This document shows positions 5,067 through 5,220 of a stretch of DNA of 5,220 nt, in pieces. The stretch spans positions 1-5,220 of the forward strand of contig JACQUR010000092.1 in NCBI GenBank assembly GCA_016210245.1. Direction: 5' to 3'. The notes beneath the pieces were generated by a model that had not been told where the DNA came from, searched no databases, and worked only from the letters and a program-made list of their open reading frames with translations. The DNA is from Chloroflexota bacterium. Its GTDB lineage: Bacteria > Chloroflexota > UBA6077 > JACQUR01. The position numbers were made by a program, and so were the translations under genes. Within the stretch, counting starts at the first letter, position 1. Each line of letters opens with the position of its first letter.

Positions 5067-5220
5067 ATCAATGACGACCTCTCAGGACGCCTGAGGAGCT
5101 TCTGGGAGCGCAGGCATCCTGTTTCTGTTGAAGAACTCGGTTTGGTGGTGCGCCGGTGGGGCAAGCCCTGCATGTGGAGGCCGATTTTCGGCTTCCAGTG
5201 GGAGGCCGAGCCCGAAATCA
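4932..5220 (+). CDS. Partial HExxH metallopeptidase-like frame, 5' end lost or unclear
   Basis: This plus-strand frame is open for 96 codons from after a TGA at 4929-4931 to the window edge. From about 4986 it reads like real protein: NVVLIDGQLKES, then ESLAALLIHEGTHINDD with the zinc-binding HEGTH (HExxH) at 5052-5066, and near the edge FGFQWEAEPE, which may supply a third ligand glutamate. Most third codon positions are G or C, as in the neighbouring genes. A beta strand before an LAALLxHExTH helix is typical of gluzincin-type peptidases. No convincing start exists: TTG 4965 abuts an AGGAG and GTG 4992 lacks good spacing, while upstream sequence is antisense to the membrane ORF. The family's usual N-terminal part is therefore missing, by truncation or deletion, or the protein is unusually short at its N-terminus. 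The C-terminus lies outside the window. The name rests on the motif and local pattern only. Confidence 0.5.

Overview
The window is GC-rich and made of compact bacterial genes. The combination of an Ala/Pro-linker lipoprotein of the TctC/Bug family, a short hicB-hicA pair, a SnoaL-like protein, and several kinds of short intergenic repeats (heptamer arrays, CCCTCTCC palindromes, a TTCGACAGGCTCA-type inverted repeat) fits an environmental Chloroflexota-like genome. That assignment rests on general pattern memory; there is no 16S or marker phylogeny here.

Layout. (1) 1-159, minus strand: N-terminal 53 codons of an unrecognised membrane protein running off the left edge. (2) 160-319: a divergent intergenic region full of repeats, namely heptamer GCACTCA copies interrupted by a degenerate CCCTCTCC palindrome, ending just before a strong ribosome binding site. 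(3) 320-1501, plus: a TctC/Bug-type solute-binding lipoprotein with no transporter membrane genes beside it. (4) 1519-1591: an almost perfect 73-base hairpin element related to the palindrome in (2). (5) 1689-2120 and 2117-3415, plus: atpC (F1 epsilon) and murA overlapping by ATGA, a two-gene core operon without the rest of the ATP synthase genes on its 5' side. (6) 3440-3873, minus: hicB-hicA toxin-antitoxin pair, also overlapping by ATGA and convergent with murA. (7) 3979-4053: an inverted repeat with 18-bp perfect arms. (8) 4075-4512, minus: a SnoaL-like NTF2-fold (ester cyclase) protein with a strong Shine-Dalgarno. (9) 4513-5220: a mosaic of a possible transposase-tail remnant, a small three-helix membrane ORF on the minus strand, and a plus-strand frame with an HExxH zinc-peptidase signature that lacks a convincing start and runs off the right edge.

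How it works together: atpC-murA is housekeeping (energy coupling and the first committed step of peptidoglycan synthesis). The flanking modules are accessory: an orphan solute receptor, a toxin-antitoxin pair, a small cyclase-like enzyme and decayed material. No CRISPR array, rRNA, tRNA or complete insertion sequence was seen. I see no clearly new multi-gene system; the items most worth checking are the head-to-head junction near 4950-4990 and the repeat elements around the lipoprotein gene.
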